From: JAHQVK01 sp036788295
Lineage (GTDB): Bacteria; Myxococcota; Kuafuiibacteriia; Kuafuiibacteriales; Kuafuiibacteriaceae
DNA: 64,000 nucleotides
NCBI GenBank assembly: GCA_036788295.1
Contig: DAIQNR010000012.1
Coordinates: forward strand, 35,657 to 99,656
Direction of reading: 5' to 3'
The notes below the pieces were generated by a model. That model saw only the letters and a list, made by a program, of their open reading frames with translations, was not told where the DNA came from and searched no databases. The translations under genes were made by a program, and so were the position numbers. Shown here in pieces: positions 41,383 through 48,386 of the stretch (position 1 is its first letter; the number at the start of each line of letters is the position of its first letter).

Positions 41383-41551
41383 GCACAAACCTCCTCTCCC
41401 GCTAGAAACGAAACCTTCCAAGAGGCCCGAGTCCGACGGGTTCGGAAGCGGTCCCCATCTCGGCGGGCGTCATTGAGGCTTCCCGAAAACCGGGCGCCAC
41501 CCGCTGTCTTGGACAGGTCGGCAAGAGCCTTTTGGCCCTGCGTCTGGTTGC
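41383..41551 (-). promoter_or_regulatory. Putative L10 leader upstream of rplJ
   Basis: The 169-bp gap between rplA and rplJ contains, on the minus strand, CTGAGCAACCAGACGCAGG and CCAAGACAGCGGGTGGCG, resembling the conserved parts of the ribosomal L10 leader RNA to which the L10-L7/L12 complex binds to repress its own translation. The position immediately before rplJ fits. I have not folded it computationally. Confidence 0.55.
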
Positions 41552-42247
41552 TCAGGCTACGACGGTGCCCGAGTCTACCCGGATGCCTGGGCCCATGGTG
41601 GTGCTGACCGTCACCGACTGCATGTATATCCCCTTGGCCGTCGCGGGCTTGGCTCGGTTCAGAGCGTCGACCACGGTCCGGAGATTCCTCTCGAGGTCCT
41701 CGGCGGCGAAGGACGCCTTGCCGATGGGAGCATGGATGATGCCGGTCTTCTCCGTCCGGTACTCGATCTTGCCTCCCTTGGCGTCGGCGACCGCTTTGGC
41801 GACGTCCGGGGTGACCGTACCGGTCTTCGGGTTCGGCATCAGGCCTCGGGGACCGAGCACCCGGCCGAGTCGGCCGACGAGGACCATCATGTCCGGGCTC
41901 GCGATGACCACATCGAAGTCGAGGAATCCGCCCTGGACCCGCTCGACCAGGTCCTCGGCGCCGACCTCGTCCGCGCCGGCGTTTCGGGCCTCTTGCTGCT
42001 TCTCGCCCCGGCAGAACACGGCCACCCGCTGCGTCTTGCCGGTGCCGGCGGGGAGCACCACCGCGCCTCGGATCATCTGGTCGGCGTGCCTAGGGTCCAC
42101 ACCGAGCTTCACCGCGAGGTCTACCGTCTCGTCGAATTTGGCCCGGGCGGTCTTCTTGACCAGCTCGCACGCCTCGGCGGGGGAGTAGCGCCGCTGCGCC
42201 TCCACCAGCGCGGCCACGGCGTTGAACTTCTTTCCATGTCGCTTCAT
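41552..42247 (-). CDS. rplA: 50S ribosomal protein L1
   Basis: A 231-residue two-domain protein of the L1 stalk. Recognisable parts are KKFNAVAALVEAQRRYSPAE, the rRNA-binding segment around GVDPRHADQMIRGAVVLPAG, ASPDMMVLVGRLGRVLGPRG and the C-terminal YMQSVTVSTTMGPGIRVD. L1 also represses its own operon by binding mRNA in many bacteria. The 63-bp gap to rplK has a possible stem with GGTAG and CTACC ends that could be such a site. GAGGAG is 6 nt before the ATG region. Confidence 0.98.
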   Translation of the reverse strand: MKRHGKKFNAVAALVEAQRRYSPAEACELVKKTARAKFDETVDLAVKLGVDPRHADQMIRGAVVLPAGTGKTQRVAVFCRGEKQQEARNAGADEVGAEDLVERVQGGFLDFDVVIASPDMMVLVGRLGRVLGPRGLMPNPKTGTVTPDVAKAVADAKGGKIEYRTEKTGIIHAPIGKASFAAEDLERNLRTVVDALNRAKPATAKGIYMQSVTVSTTMGPGIRVDSGTVVA

Positions 42248-42310
42248 GTCGTCTCCTCGGTAGTCCAGGCGAGCGCCTCCGCTCTCCTACCGGCTGTCAA
42301 AACGCCGCGC

Positions 42311-42763
42311 TCAGTTTCGAACCACGTCGATCCCCATCGACCGCGCCGTACCAGCGATCGACTGGGCGGCCTGCTCGAGGTCGTCGGTGTTGAGGTCCTG
42401 GATCTTCACCTTGGCGATGTCGATGCACTGCTCCCAGGTGATCTTCCCGACCTTGACCTTGCCCGGCTCCTTGGAACCCGCGCCCGGCTTCTTGCCGAGC
42501 GGGAGGCCGATGGCCTTCTTCACGAGGACCGACGCGGGCGGCGATTTCGTGATGAAGGTGAAGCTCTTGTCCTGGAAGATCGAGATCTCGACCGGGAGCA
42601 GCAAGCCCTCTTTCGCCTGCTCCTGCGTGCGGGCGTTGAACTGCTTGCAGAACTCCATGATGTTGACGCCGTGCTGCCCGAGCGAGGGTCCAACCGGTGG
42701 AGCGGGGTTGGCCTTGCCGGCCGGCACCTGCAGCTTCACCTTCGCGATCATCTTCTTTGCCAT
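42311..42763 (-). CDS. rplK: 50S ribosomal protein L11
   Basis: A 150-residue protein of the GTPase-associated centre. The proline-rich N-terminal motif (VPAGKANPAPPVGPSLGQHG) and the rRNA-binding C-terminal domain ending QSIAGTARSMGIDV are clear. It is slightly longer than the usual 141 residues because of a Gly/Lys-rich insert (LGKKPGAGSKEPGKVKVG). It lies between nusG and rplA in the standard order. Confidence 0.98.
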   Translation of the reverse strand: MAKKMIAKVKLQVPAGKANPAPPVGPSLGQHGVNIMEFCKQFNARTQEQAKEGLLLPVEISIFQDKSFTFITKSPPASVLVKKAIGLPLGKKPGAGSKEPGKVKVGKITWEQCIDIAKVKIQDLNTDDLEQAAQSIAGTARSMGIDVVRN

Positions 42764-42872
42764 GCGTGTTCTCCGTCCCCTCGCCCCGCGTCAGGGGCGG
42801 GCTGTCTACACCCGAGTCGCAGCGTGATCCAGCGGCAAAACGCAGCGGAGCTCGTTTTTCCGCCGCGGCCCG

Positions 42873-43709
42873 CTATTTGAGGATCTTCTCGACCTGGTCG
42901 AATTGAAGCTCGACCGGGGTGGGCCGGCCGAAGATGGTGACCAGGATGCGGAGCTTCTGCTGCTCCTCCTTCACCTCCTCGATCACGGCGTTGAAGGTCG
43001 CGAAGACCCCCTCGGTGACCCGAACGGTTTCGCCCTCTTCGTAGACCACGCGAGGCTTCTTCTCGACGGTCGCGTCCTCCACCGCCTGCTGGGTCAGCTT
43101 CTTGATCTCGCGGTCCTTCAGCGGGGAGGGCTTCTTCGAATCGCCGACGAAGCCGGTGACCTTCGGCGTGTCGTTGATGACGTGCCAGGTCCGGTCGTTG
43201 AGCTCCATCTGAACGAACATGTAGCCGGGAAAGAACCGCTTCTTCCTCTCCCTCTTCTTGCCGCCCACGATCTCGGTGATCGTCTCGGTGGGGATGAGGA
43301 TCTCGCCGAACATGTGCTCGAGTCCGGCGAGCCGGACCTTCTCGAGCAGGTTGCCTTTCGCCTTCTCCTCGAAGTTCGAGAGGGTGTGCACGGCGTAGTA
43401 GCGGAGATTCTCGTTGACCGGCGCCGCAGGCTCCTCGTCCTCGACCGGCGCGCCCCCATCCTCCTCCGAAGCGTCCGGGTCCGCACCGGCCTCGTCCGCT
43501 TCGCCCGAGGACAGCTCGGCGGCGGCGTCTCCGCCCGGCTCGGCTCCGTCGCCGGGCGCATCTGAGGCCTCATCCGGGGCGGCGTTGGCCTGGACCGGGG
43601 CGCCTGGTTCGGCGGGCGGTGGATTGTCCACCGCAGAGGAGGCGTCGGACTCGGACTCCGGGCCGGGCGCCGATGGATCGAGGTCTTCGTCGGGATCTCG
43701 CACGGTCAA
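42873..43709 (-). CDS. nusG: Transcription termination/antitermination factor NusG with acidic extension
   Basis: The C-terminal 180 residues are a normal NusG: NGN domain (RYYAVHTLSNFEEKAKGNLL, FFPGYMFVQMELND, VTGFVGDSKKPSPL) and KOW domain (GETVRVTEGVFATFNAVIEE). NusG binds RNA polymerase, aids processivity and links it to Rho or the ribosome. In front is an unusual extension of about 95 residues made almost only of Asp, Glu, Pro, Ala, Ser and Gly. The TTG at 43709 is taken as start because AAGGAG lies 5 nt upstream; GTG 43703 is the alternative. It is 29 bp downstream of secE. Confidence 0.96.
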   Translation of the reverse strand: MTVRDPDEDLDPSAPGPESESDASSAVDNPPPAEPGAPVQANAAPDEASDAPGDGAEPGGDAAAELSSGEADEAGADPDASEEDGGAPVEDEEPAAPVNENLRYYAVHTLSNFEEKAKGNLLEKVRLAGLEHMFGEILIPTETITEIVGGKKRERKKRFFPGYMFVQMELNDRTWHVINDTPKVTGFVGDSKKPSPLKDREIKKLTQQAVEDATVEKKPRVVYEEGETVRVTEGVFATFNAVIEEVKEEQQKLRILVTIFGRPTPVELQFDQVEKILK

Positions 43710-43738
43710 TGTTGCTCCTTCTGGCGTCTCGGGCGGCT

Positions 43739-44125
43739 TCAGCCGGGAGAGTAGATCTTCCCGGTCAGGAGGGCCCAGATCCAGTCGAAGACCCCGAGCA
43801 TGCTCGCCACGATCAGGGTCGTGACGATGACGGTCACGGTGGCGGTCCGGGTGGTCTTCCAATCCGGCCAAGCGACCTTCATCAGCTCTTCGGCCACGTC
43901 GTGGAGGAAGACGTGCACGTCGTTTCGCATGTACGCGTACACGGCGGCACCCAGCGCGACCAGCAGCCCGACCAAGGTCGAGGCGGTGAACTGGCTGCCG
44001 ATGAGGGCAGGATTGGGGAGGTTGGCGAGATCCGCCACCGCCCACAGGACCTTGTCGATCGTGACCCAGACGAGCAGGGTGGCGATCAGGAAGGCAAAGA
44101 CGATGGCACGTTGAATGGACTGCAA
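43739..44125 (-). CDS. secE: Preprotein translocase subunit SecE
   Basis: A 128-residue SecE with three membrane segments. The first two are IVFAFLIATLLVWVTIDKVL and FTASTLVGLLVALGAAVYAY. The conserved amphipathic region and third helix follow (EELMKVAWPDWKTTRTATVT and VIVTTLIVASMLGVFDWIW). SecE clamps SecY in the translocon. The start is TTG: GGAGG lies 4 nt upstream and no ATG or GTG is in frame before the first membrane helix. The gene directly follows tRNA-Trp. Confidence 0.95.
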   Translation of the reverse strand: MQSIQRAIVFAFLIATLLVWVTIDKVLWAVADLANLPNPALIGSQFTASTLVGLLVALGAAVYAYMRNDVHVFLHDVAEELMKVAWPDWKTTRTATVTVIVTTLIVASMLGVFDWIWALLTGKIYSPG

Positions 44126-44153
44126 GGAACCTCCGAGGCAAGACGGGTGCGGA

Positions 44154-44226
44154 CAGGGCAGGAGGGATTCGAACCCCCAACATGCGGTTTTGGAAACCGC
44201 CGCTCTACCATTGGAGCTACTGCCCT
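44154..44226 (-). tRNA. tRNA-Trp (anticodon CCA)
   Basis: The acceptor arms at 44220-44226 and 44155-44161 pair over 7 bp (AGGGCAG with CTGCCCT), with discriminator G. The anticodon CCA lies in CGGTTTCCAAAACCG, and the T-arm is GGGGGTTCGAATCCCTC. It sits 28 bp upstream of the secE start. Confidence 0.95.
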
Positions 44227-44252
44227 GTGGTGCCCAGCCGCCGCTGAACCCA

Positions 44253-44325
<73 letters not shown>

Positions 44326-44347
44326 GAAAAAGGTGCTCCCAGAAGAG

Positions 44348-44420
44348 AGCGGGCGACGAGATTCGAACTCGCGACATTCAGCTTGGAAGGCTGACGCTCT
44401 ACCAACTGAGCTACACCCGC
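44348..44420 (-). tRNA. tRNA-Gly (anticodon TCC)
   Basis: The acceptor GCGGGTG pairs with CGCCCGC (one T-G pair), the anticodon is TCC in CAGCCTTCCAAGCTG, and the T-arm is GCGAGTTCGAATCTCGT. It is part of the Thr-Tyr-Gly-Thr-Trp cluster. Confidence 0.95.
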
Positions 44421-44476
44421 ATGGCGCCGATGACCACATCCGATTGTCAATACTCACGCCGGCGATCCGGCTGCCA

Positions 44477-44559
44477 TGGAGGGAGAAGGATTCGAACCTT
44501 CGAAGGCGTAAGCCGCCAGGTTTACAGCCTGGTCCCTTTGGCCACTCGGGCATCCCTCC
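44477..44559 (-). tRNA. tRNA-Tyr (anticodon GTA)
   Basis: At 83 nt it has the long variable arm expected of bacterial tRNA-Tyr. The acceptor is GGAGGGA/TCCCTCC with discriminator A, the anticodon GTA lies in CCAGGCTGTAAACCTGG, and the T-arm is AAGGTTCGAATCCTT. Confidence 0.95.
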
Positions 44560-44592
44560 GCTCGCTACGCCGCCGCTCCGTCGCCCTCGTCG

Positions 44593-44665
44593 TGCTGGCG
44601 ATCGGACTCGAACCAACAACCGGCTGCTTACAAAGCAGCTGCTCTACCAATTGAGCTACGCCAGC
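44593..44665 (-). tRNA. tRNA-Thr (anticodon TGT)
   Basis: The acceptor GCTGGCG/CGCCAGC forms 7 bp with discriminator A. The anticodon is TGT in CTGCTTTGTAAGCAG. It is the first gene of the tRNA-secE unit, 22 bp after the rlmB stop. Confidence 0.95.
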
Positions 44666-44684
44666 GCCGCCGTGCGGGAGGCGG

Positions 44685-44713
44685 TTGTTATGGGCGTTCC
44701 CTGGGTGTGTCAA
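44685..44713 (-). promoter_or_regulatory. Putative promoter of the tRNA-secE-nusG-rpl-rpo unit
   Basis: A perfect TTGACA (44713-44708) is followed after 17 bp by TAACAA (44690-44685), or CATAAC at 15-bp spacing. The -35 lies inside the last codons of rlmB and the -10 covers its stop codon. Transcription would start a few bases before tRNA-Thr(TGT), as expected for a tRNA promoter. Confidence 0.5.
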
Positions 44714-45461
44714 GCGCTTCCACGCGCCAGTCGCGCCTTTGTTGGCGCCTCACCTCGTACAGGAGAATGCCGGCCGCGACCGACGCGTTGAGGCTGTCGA
44801 AGCCGCCTGCCATCGGGATCGACAGCTGCAGATCGCAGCGACGGGCCAGCGACGGCCTGACCCCCTTCTGCTCCCCTCCGAGGACCAACGCGAGCGGGCG
44901 GTCGAGATCGAGCTGGGGCGCGGCGGTCCCGTCCATCACCGCGGCTGCCGTCCACAGACCGCGGGCCGACAGCGGCTCGAGCGCATGTTTCAAGTTGACG
45001 ACCCGAGCGATGGGCACCCGCAGGGCCGCTCCCGCGGACACCTTGATCGCCGCCGGTCCGACCGGAGCCGACCGGTCCTGGGGGAGCACCACCCCATCGA
45101 CCCCGAGCGCGTGCGCGCTGCGGAGGATCGCGCCCAGGTTGTGGGGATCTTGGATCCCGTCGAGGAGCAGGATCAGCGGCCGCTCGCCCTCCGTCGCCCG
45201 GTCGAGGAGCGCGTCGAGATCGACGTCCTTGGCCCCCTGGGCGCGGAGCTCGGCGGCCACCCCCTGGTGGTTCGATCCTCCAGCGAGCCGCTCGAGCGCG
45301 TCACGCGCCACCATCTTCACCGGGACGCCGGCGGCCCGGCACAGCTTCTCGATGCGCTCGGTGGCACCGCCGCGCTCGCGGGAAAGCAGCACCTTCGCGA
45401 CCTCCTGCGGCTCCTTCAGGGCCTCGATGACCGGCTGAACCCCGAAGACCGCGCCGGTCAA
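44688..45461 (-). CDS. rlmB: 23S rRNA (guanosine-2'-O-)-methyltransferase RlmB
   Basis: A 257-residue SpoU enzyme that methylates the ribose of G2251 (E. coli numbering) in the peptidyl-transferase P-loop of 23S rRNA. The N-terminal L30e-like substrate domain (VFGVQPVIEAL, then GGSNHQGVAAELR) is typical of RlmB, and the three SpoU motifs are DGIQDPHNLGAILRSAHALG, LVLGGEQKGVRPSL and LSIPMAGGFDSLNASVAAGI. The start is TTG: it overlaps the pyrF stop as TTGA and has GAGG 7 nt upstream, and no other start codon precedes the domain. Co-translation with pyrF is likely. Confidence 0.94.
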   Translation of the reverse strand: MTGAVFGVQPVIEALKEPQEVAKVLLSRERGGATERIEKLCRAAGVPVKMVARDALERLAGGSNHQGVAAELRAQGAKDVDLDALLDRATEGERPLILLLDGIQDPHNLGAILRSAHALGVDGVVLPQDRSAPVGPAAIKVSAGAALRVPIARVVNLKHALEPLSARGLWTAAAVMDGTAAPQLDLDRPLALVLGGEQKGVRPSLARRCDLQLSIPMAGGFDSLNASVAAGILLYEVRRQQRRDWRVEALDTPRERP

Positions 45462-46210
45462 GACTCGGCCTCGGCGATCTCGTCCACGATCCGGACCGCG
45501 GCCGAGACCGGATCCGGTGCGTCGCGGATCGGCCTGCCGACGACGATCCAGGTCGCCCCCGCCCTCACCGCGGAACGGGCGTCCATGACGCGAACCTGAT
45601 CGCCGGTGGCGTCGTCCGCGAAGCGGATGCCGGGGACGACGAAGACGGTGCCGTCCGGGAGCAGGGGCCGAAGAGCGGCCAGCTCGTGGCCAGAGCAGAC
45701 GATCCCACCGGCGCCGGCGTCGATCGCGAGGCAGGCGAGCCTTCGGGCCTGGTCCTCGATGGTCCCGGACAGGCCGATCTGATCCAGCTCCTCCCGGTTG
45801 TGGGAGGTCAGCAGCGTCACGGCGAGGCAGATCGGAGGAAAGGTGCCGGGGATGATGGTGGTGGAGGCGAGGCCGCGGGTGACCGCTTCGATCATGCGGG
45901 GGCCGCCGAGGGCATGGACCGTGAACAACCGAGCCCTCTGCCTGGCGACCTCGCGGGCGGCGCCGGCGATCTGGTCGGGGATGTCGTGGAACTTGAAGTC
46001 GAGGAAGATCGCCGAGCCCATGCCGTGGATGAGGTCCACGATCAGCGGTCCGGCCGAGGTGAACAGCCTCGGACCGACCTTGAACATGCCCACGTGCGGC
46101 GACAGCAGCTTCACCCACCGCTCGGCTTCGTCGATGTGGTCGACGTCCAGCGCGAAGATCAGGCGGTCGCGCGGGCTCTCAGGGAGCCCGAAGCCTCTCG
46201 GGGGGCGCAC
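45458..46210 (-). CDS. pyrF: Orotidine 5'-phosphate decarboxylase
   Basis: A 250-residue TIM-barrel enzyme catalysing the last step of UMP synthesis. Visible are the first strand FALDVDHIDEA, the catalytic FLDFKFHDIPDQIAG (the Asp-Lys-Asp network), FTVHALGG and the phosphate-binding VVPGIRFADDATGDQVRV and VVGRPI. The GTG at 46210 has AGGA about 5 nt upstream; TTG 46213 is the alternative. It overlaps rlmB by 4 bp. No other pyrimidine gene is near. Confidence 0.95.
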   Translation of the reverse strand: MRPPRGFGLPESPRDRLIFALDVDHIDEAERWVKLLSPHVGMFKVGPRLFTSAGPLIVDLIHGMGSAIFLDFKFHDIPDQIAGAAREVARQRARLFTVHALGGPRMIEAVTRGLASTTIIPGTFPPICLAVTLLTSHNREELDQIGLSGTIEDQARRLACLAIDAGAGGIVCSGHELAALRPLLPDGTVFVVPGIRFADDATGDQVRVMDARSAVRAGATWIVVGRPIRDAPDPVSAAVRIVDEIAEAES

Positions 46211-46296
46211 CAAGTCCTCATAGCAGGTCGAAGCGCGGCCGGGGAGACCCGCCTGGACCGGTTGACCGGGGACGCAGGGCGCACGACCGTCGGGGA

Positions 46297-46581
46297 ATGG
46301 TCGACCTGCTGATCGACAACTTTCGCTACGTCTTGGTGATCGCCATCGTGCTCGTGCTGGTCGTGGGACGGTTCGACCGGCTCGTGGGCGCGGCCTCTAG
46401 CTTCGTGCTGTGGGCGGGGATCGCTGGGCTCGGGTCGGTCATGATCGCCCGGGGGCACGTGATCGGGTTTGGGACCTTCGCGTTGAGCCCCACCGTCTTC
46501 TACGCGATCTGCGGGGTCATGATGGCCCTGTACCTCTTCGCCGGCCTCACCGCGCTTCGGGATCGCCGCGCCCGCGGCTGA
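46297..46581 (+). CDS. Small membrane protein of unknown function
   Basis: A 94-residue protein with three hydrophobic segments (FRYVLVIAIVLVLVV, AASSFVLWAGIAGLGSVMIA, VFYAICGVMMALYLFAGL) and a basic tail. It diverges from pyrF across 86 bp and converges on the lipoprotein gene with 6 bp between stops. No family is recognised; its strong membrane character and spacing support a real gene. Confidence 0.62.
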   Translation: MVDLLIDNFRYVLVIAIVLVLVVGRFDRLVGAASSFVLWAGIAGLGSVMIARGHVIGFGTFALSPTVFYAICGVMMALYLFAGLTALRDRRARG

Positions 46582-46587
46582 AGCCGG

Positions 46588-46929
46588 TCAATCCTCCTCG
46601 AGCGGCGGACCGAAACCGTCGGCGGGCCGGCACACCGGATAGCGAGGGCCAGCGTCGGCGGGAATTCGCCCCGGACCGCACCGGAGGTCCCCAGGGCAGG
46701 TGTACCCGAGCGCCCCGTCGCAGTACGCGAGCGCCGAGCCAACCGCGAGAACCGATGCCTCGTCCCGGCAGCGAAAATCGCGGAAGATTTCGCCTTCCCT
46801 CCAGTGGGGCAGGCACCGCTGGCCCGGATCGCACGGGGCCTCGGGGCCGCAGACCCGGCCGAGGAGGAAGTCGTCCCGTTCGGGGAGCTCGCAGGCGGCG
46901 ACGGCGAGCGCGACGACGGTGAACCTCAC
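46588..46929 (-). CDS. Small cysteine-rich predicted lipoprotein
   Basis: A 113-residue protein with signal sequence and lipobox VAAC (Cys13). The mature part has about eight more cysteines (GRVCGPEAPCDPGQRC, FRCRDEAS, YTCPGDLRC, VCRPADG), likely paired as disulfides outside the cytoplasm. Such Cys-rich lipoproteins are common in myxobacteria. The GTG start overlaps the PEGA-protein stop (GTGA). Confidence 0.75.
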   Translation of the reverse strand: MRFTVVALAVAACELPERDDFLLGRVCGPEAPCDPGQRCLPHWREGEIFRDFRCRDEASVLAVGSALAYCDGALGYTCPGDLRCGPGRIPADAGPRYPVCRPADGFGPPLEED

Positions 46930-47939
46930 CGCCCTGTCCCCTGCAAAACGGCGAACAGAACCAGCGACACCCCCGCCACCAGGCCTCCGGCCCCCGCGAG
47001 GGCGCTCCCCACCCGGTGCTGATCCCTGAGGCCGTCCCGCTCCGCCGCAGCCAGGTCGGCAGGGAGCGCCAGGGCGGTCCCCCGCTCTTGCCCGGCGAGG
47101 ACCCGGTAGCGGCTCTGCGCATCGACGACGAGAACGCTGCCGACGGCGATCGCCGCCACCCCTACCCCGGCGACCAGCCAGGGGAGCGGCCTCGAGGCCC
47201 AAGCTTCGGTCGGCGCTGGCGGCTTCGCGACCCTGGCGCCTCCCCCGAGGATCCGGCGCGACGGACGCTCGAATGGCTCCGATGGGGCCGCCGCCGGCCC
47301 CAGGGCGAGGGGGTCCGGCGACAGCTCGATCTCGACGGTGCCGGGACCTTGGACGTCGACCCACACCCCAGCGGGTTTGTACCCCGGCGCCTCGGCCCGG
47401 ACCCACCACCGCCCAGGCCACCATTGCTGGGTCTCACCAGTGCGATCCACCGGCCCGCCGAACGCGAGCACCCGCGCCGTGGGCGGATCGACCCTCACCA
47501 AAAACCCGACCATCGCGGGATCGAGCAGCCGGCGTGCGGCCGCCGCGCTCGCCGCCGCGACCGCGGACCATTCGCCCGTCGGGATCTCGTGCCTCACCGA
47601 GTCGAGCAGGGAAGCCCGGAGCACGTCGATCAGCTGGACCGCGACCCGCCACCCTTCGCCGGCCGGCTCGATCCGCCCCACCACCACCCACTCGGCCGAC
47701 AGGAGCCGGCCCACCTCCGCCAGACAGAAGATGTCACGGTCGCAGCCGGCCGACAGCGCCCCAAGGTCGATCCGGTGCTCGGACTGGGCCGCGTGCGGGC
47801 CGGTCGCGCGCTTTCGGCCGAGCGCCTCCACCGCCGCCCTCGTAGCGTGCTCCGACGGCCCGGCGAGGCCATCCGGACCCTCGAACGGGAACACCAACAC
47901 GCTGGGCGTCGCGGCGAGCGCGAGCAGCAGCCCGGTCAT
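46926..47939 (-). CDS. Exported PEGA-domain protein with C-terminal membrane helices
   Basis: A 337-residue protein. A signal sequence (TGLLLALAATPSVLVFPFE) leads into a domain resembling those that precede PEGA modules in myxobacteria (RDIFCLAEVGRLLSAEWVVV). A PEGA-like beta domain follows (GFLVRVDPPTARVLAFGGP to WWVRAEAPGYKPAGVW), and two membrane segments end it (LPWLVAGVGVAAIAVGSVLV, GSALAGAGGLVAGVSLVLF). PEGA domains bind cell-surface polymers or proteins. The ATG overlaps the DUF2231 stop (ATGA) and the stop overlaps the lipoprotein start. Confidence 0.75.
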   Translation of the reverse strand: MTGLLLALAATPSVLVFPFEGPDGLAGPSEHATRAAVEALGRKRATGPHAAQSEHRIDLGALSAGCDRDIFCLAEVGRLLSAEWVVVGRIEPAGEGWRVAVQLIDVLRASLLDSVRHEIPTGEWSAVAAASAAAARRLLDPAMVGFLVRVDPPTARVLAFGGPVDRTGETQQWWPGRWWVRAEAPGYKPAGVWVDVQGPGTVEIELSPDPLALGPAAAPSEPFERPSRRILGGGARVAKPPAPTEAWASRPLPWLVAGVGVAAIAVGSVLVVDAQSRYRVLAGQERGTALALPADLAAAERDGLRDQHRVGSALAGAGGLVAGVSLVLFAVLQGTGR

Positions 47940-48373
47940 GGGACCGCGCCGAGCCCCGGGGCCACCCCCACCCCGTGCCGGTAGACGAGCTCCCCGCCGC
48001 TGTGGGCCACCACGGCGACGAGGACCATGGCCAAAAAGCCGAGGACCAGCCCCGCTCCATGGCCCGCTCGACCGAAGCGGACGGCTCCCCAGATCCGCAC
48101 CCCGGCCACGGCGAGCAGCACCCAGGGCACGAGGCTCGCCCGGTCCGCGTGGCTCGCGAGCAGCTCGACCGGCACGCCGGCGGCGTAGGCCGCGTCGTGT
48201 TCGAGTTGGCCCGTCGCCGTCGCGGCTACGCTCGACAAGCAGGCGGCCACGAGCAACCCCACGGCGGTGTGCCCCACGGCCCGGATTCCGGTCCAGAGCC
48301 CCACGAGGTCCACCACCGGCCACACGAAAGCGAGCGCGATGGGGAAGTGGACGAGGGCGGCGTGCCAGTTCAT
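47936..48373 (-). CDS. DUF2231 membrane protein
   Basis: A 145-residue protein with four membrane segments. The N-terminal MNWHAALVHFPIALAFVWPV, with its conserved histidine before FPIAL, is the hallmark of DUF2231. A second histidine lies in ATGQLEHDAAYA and a third in VVAHSGGELVYRHG; in this family such histidines have been suggested to bind heme or metal. It lies 13 bp downstream of the HD-GYP-like gene and overlaps the PEGA-protein gene, so it belongs to this operon. Confidence 0.82.
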   Translation of the reverse strand: MNWHAALVHFPIALAFVWPVVDLVGLWTGIRAVGHTAVGLLVAACLSSVAATATGQLEHDAAYAAGVPVELLASHADRASLVPWVLLAVAGVRIWGAVRFGRAGHGAGLVLGFLAMVLVAVVAHSGGELVYRHGVGVAPGLGAVP

Positions 48374-48386
48374 GTTCGCGCCCGCC

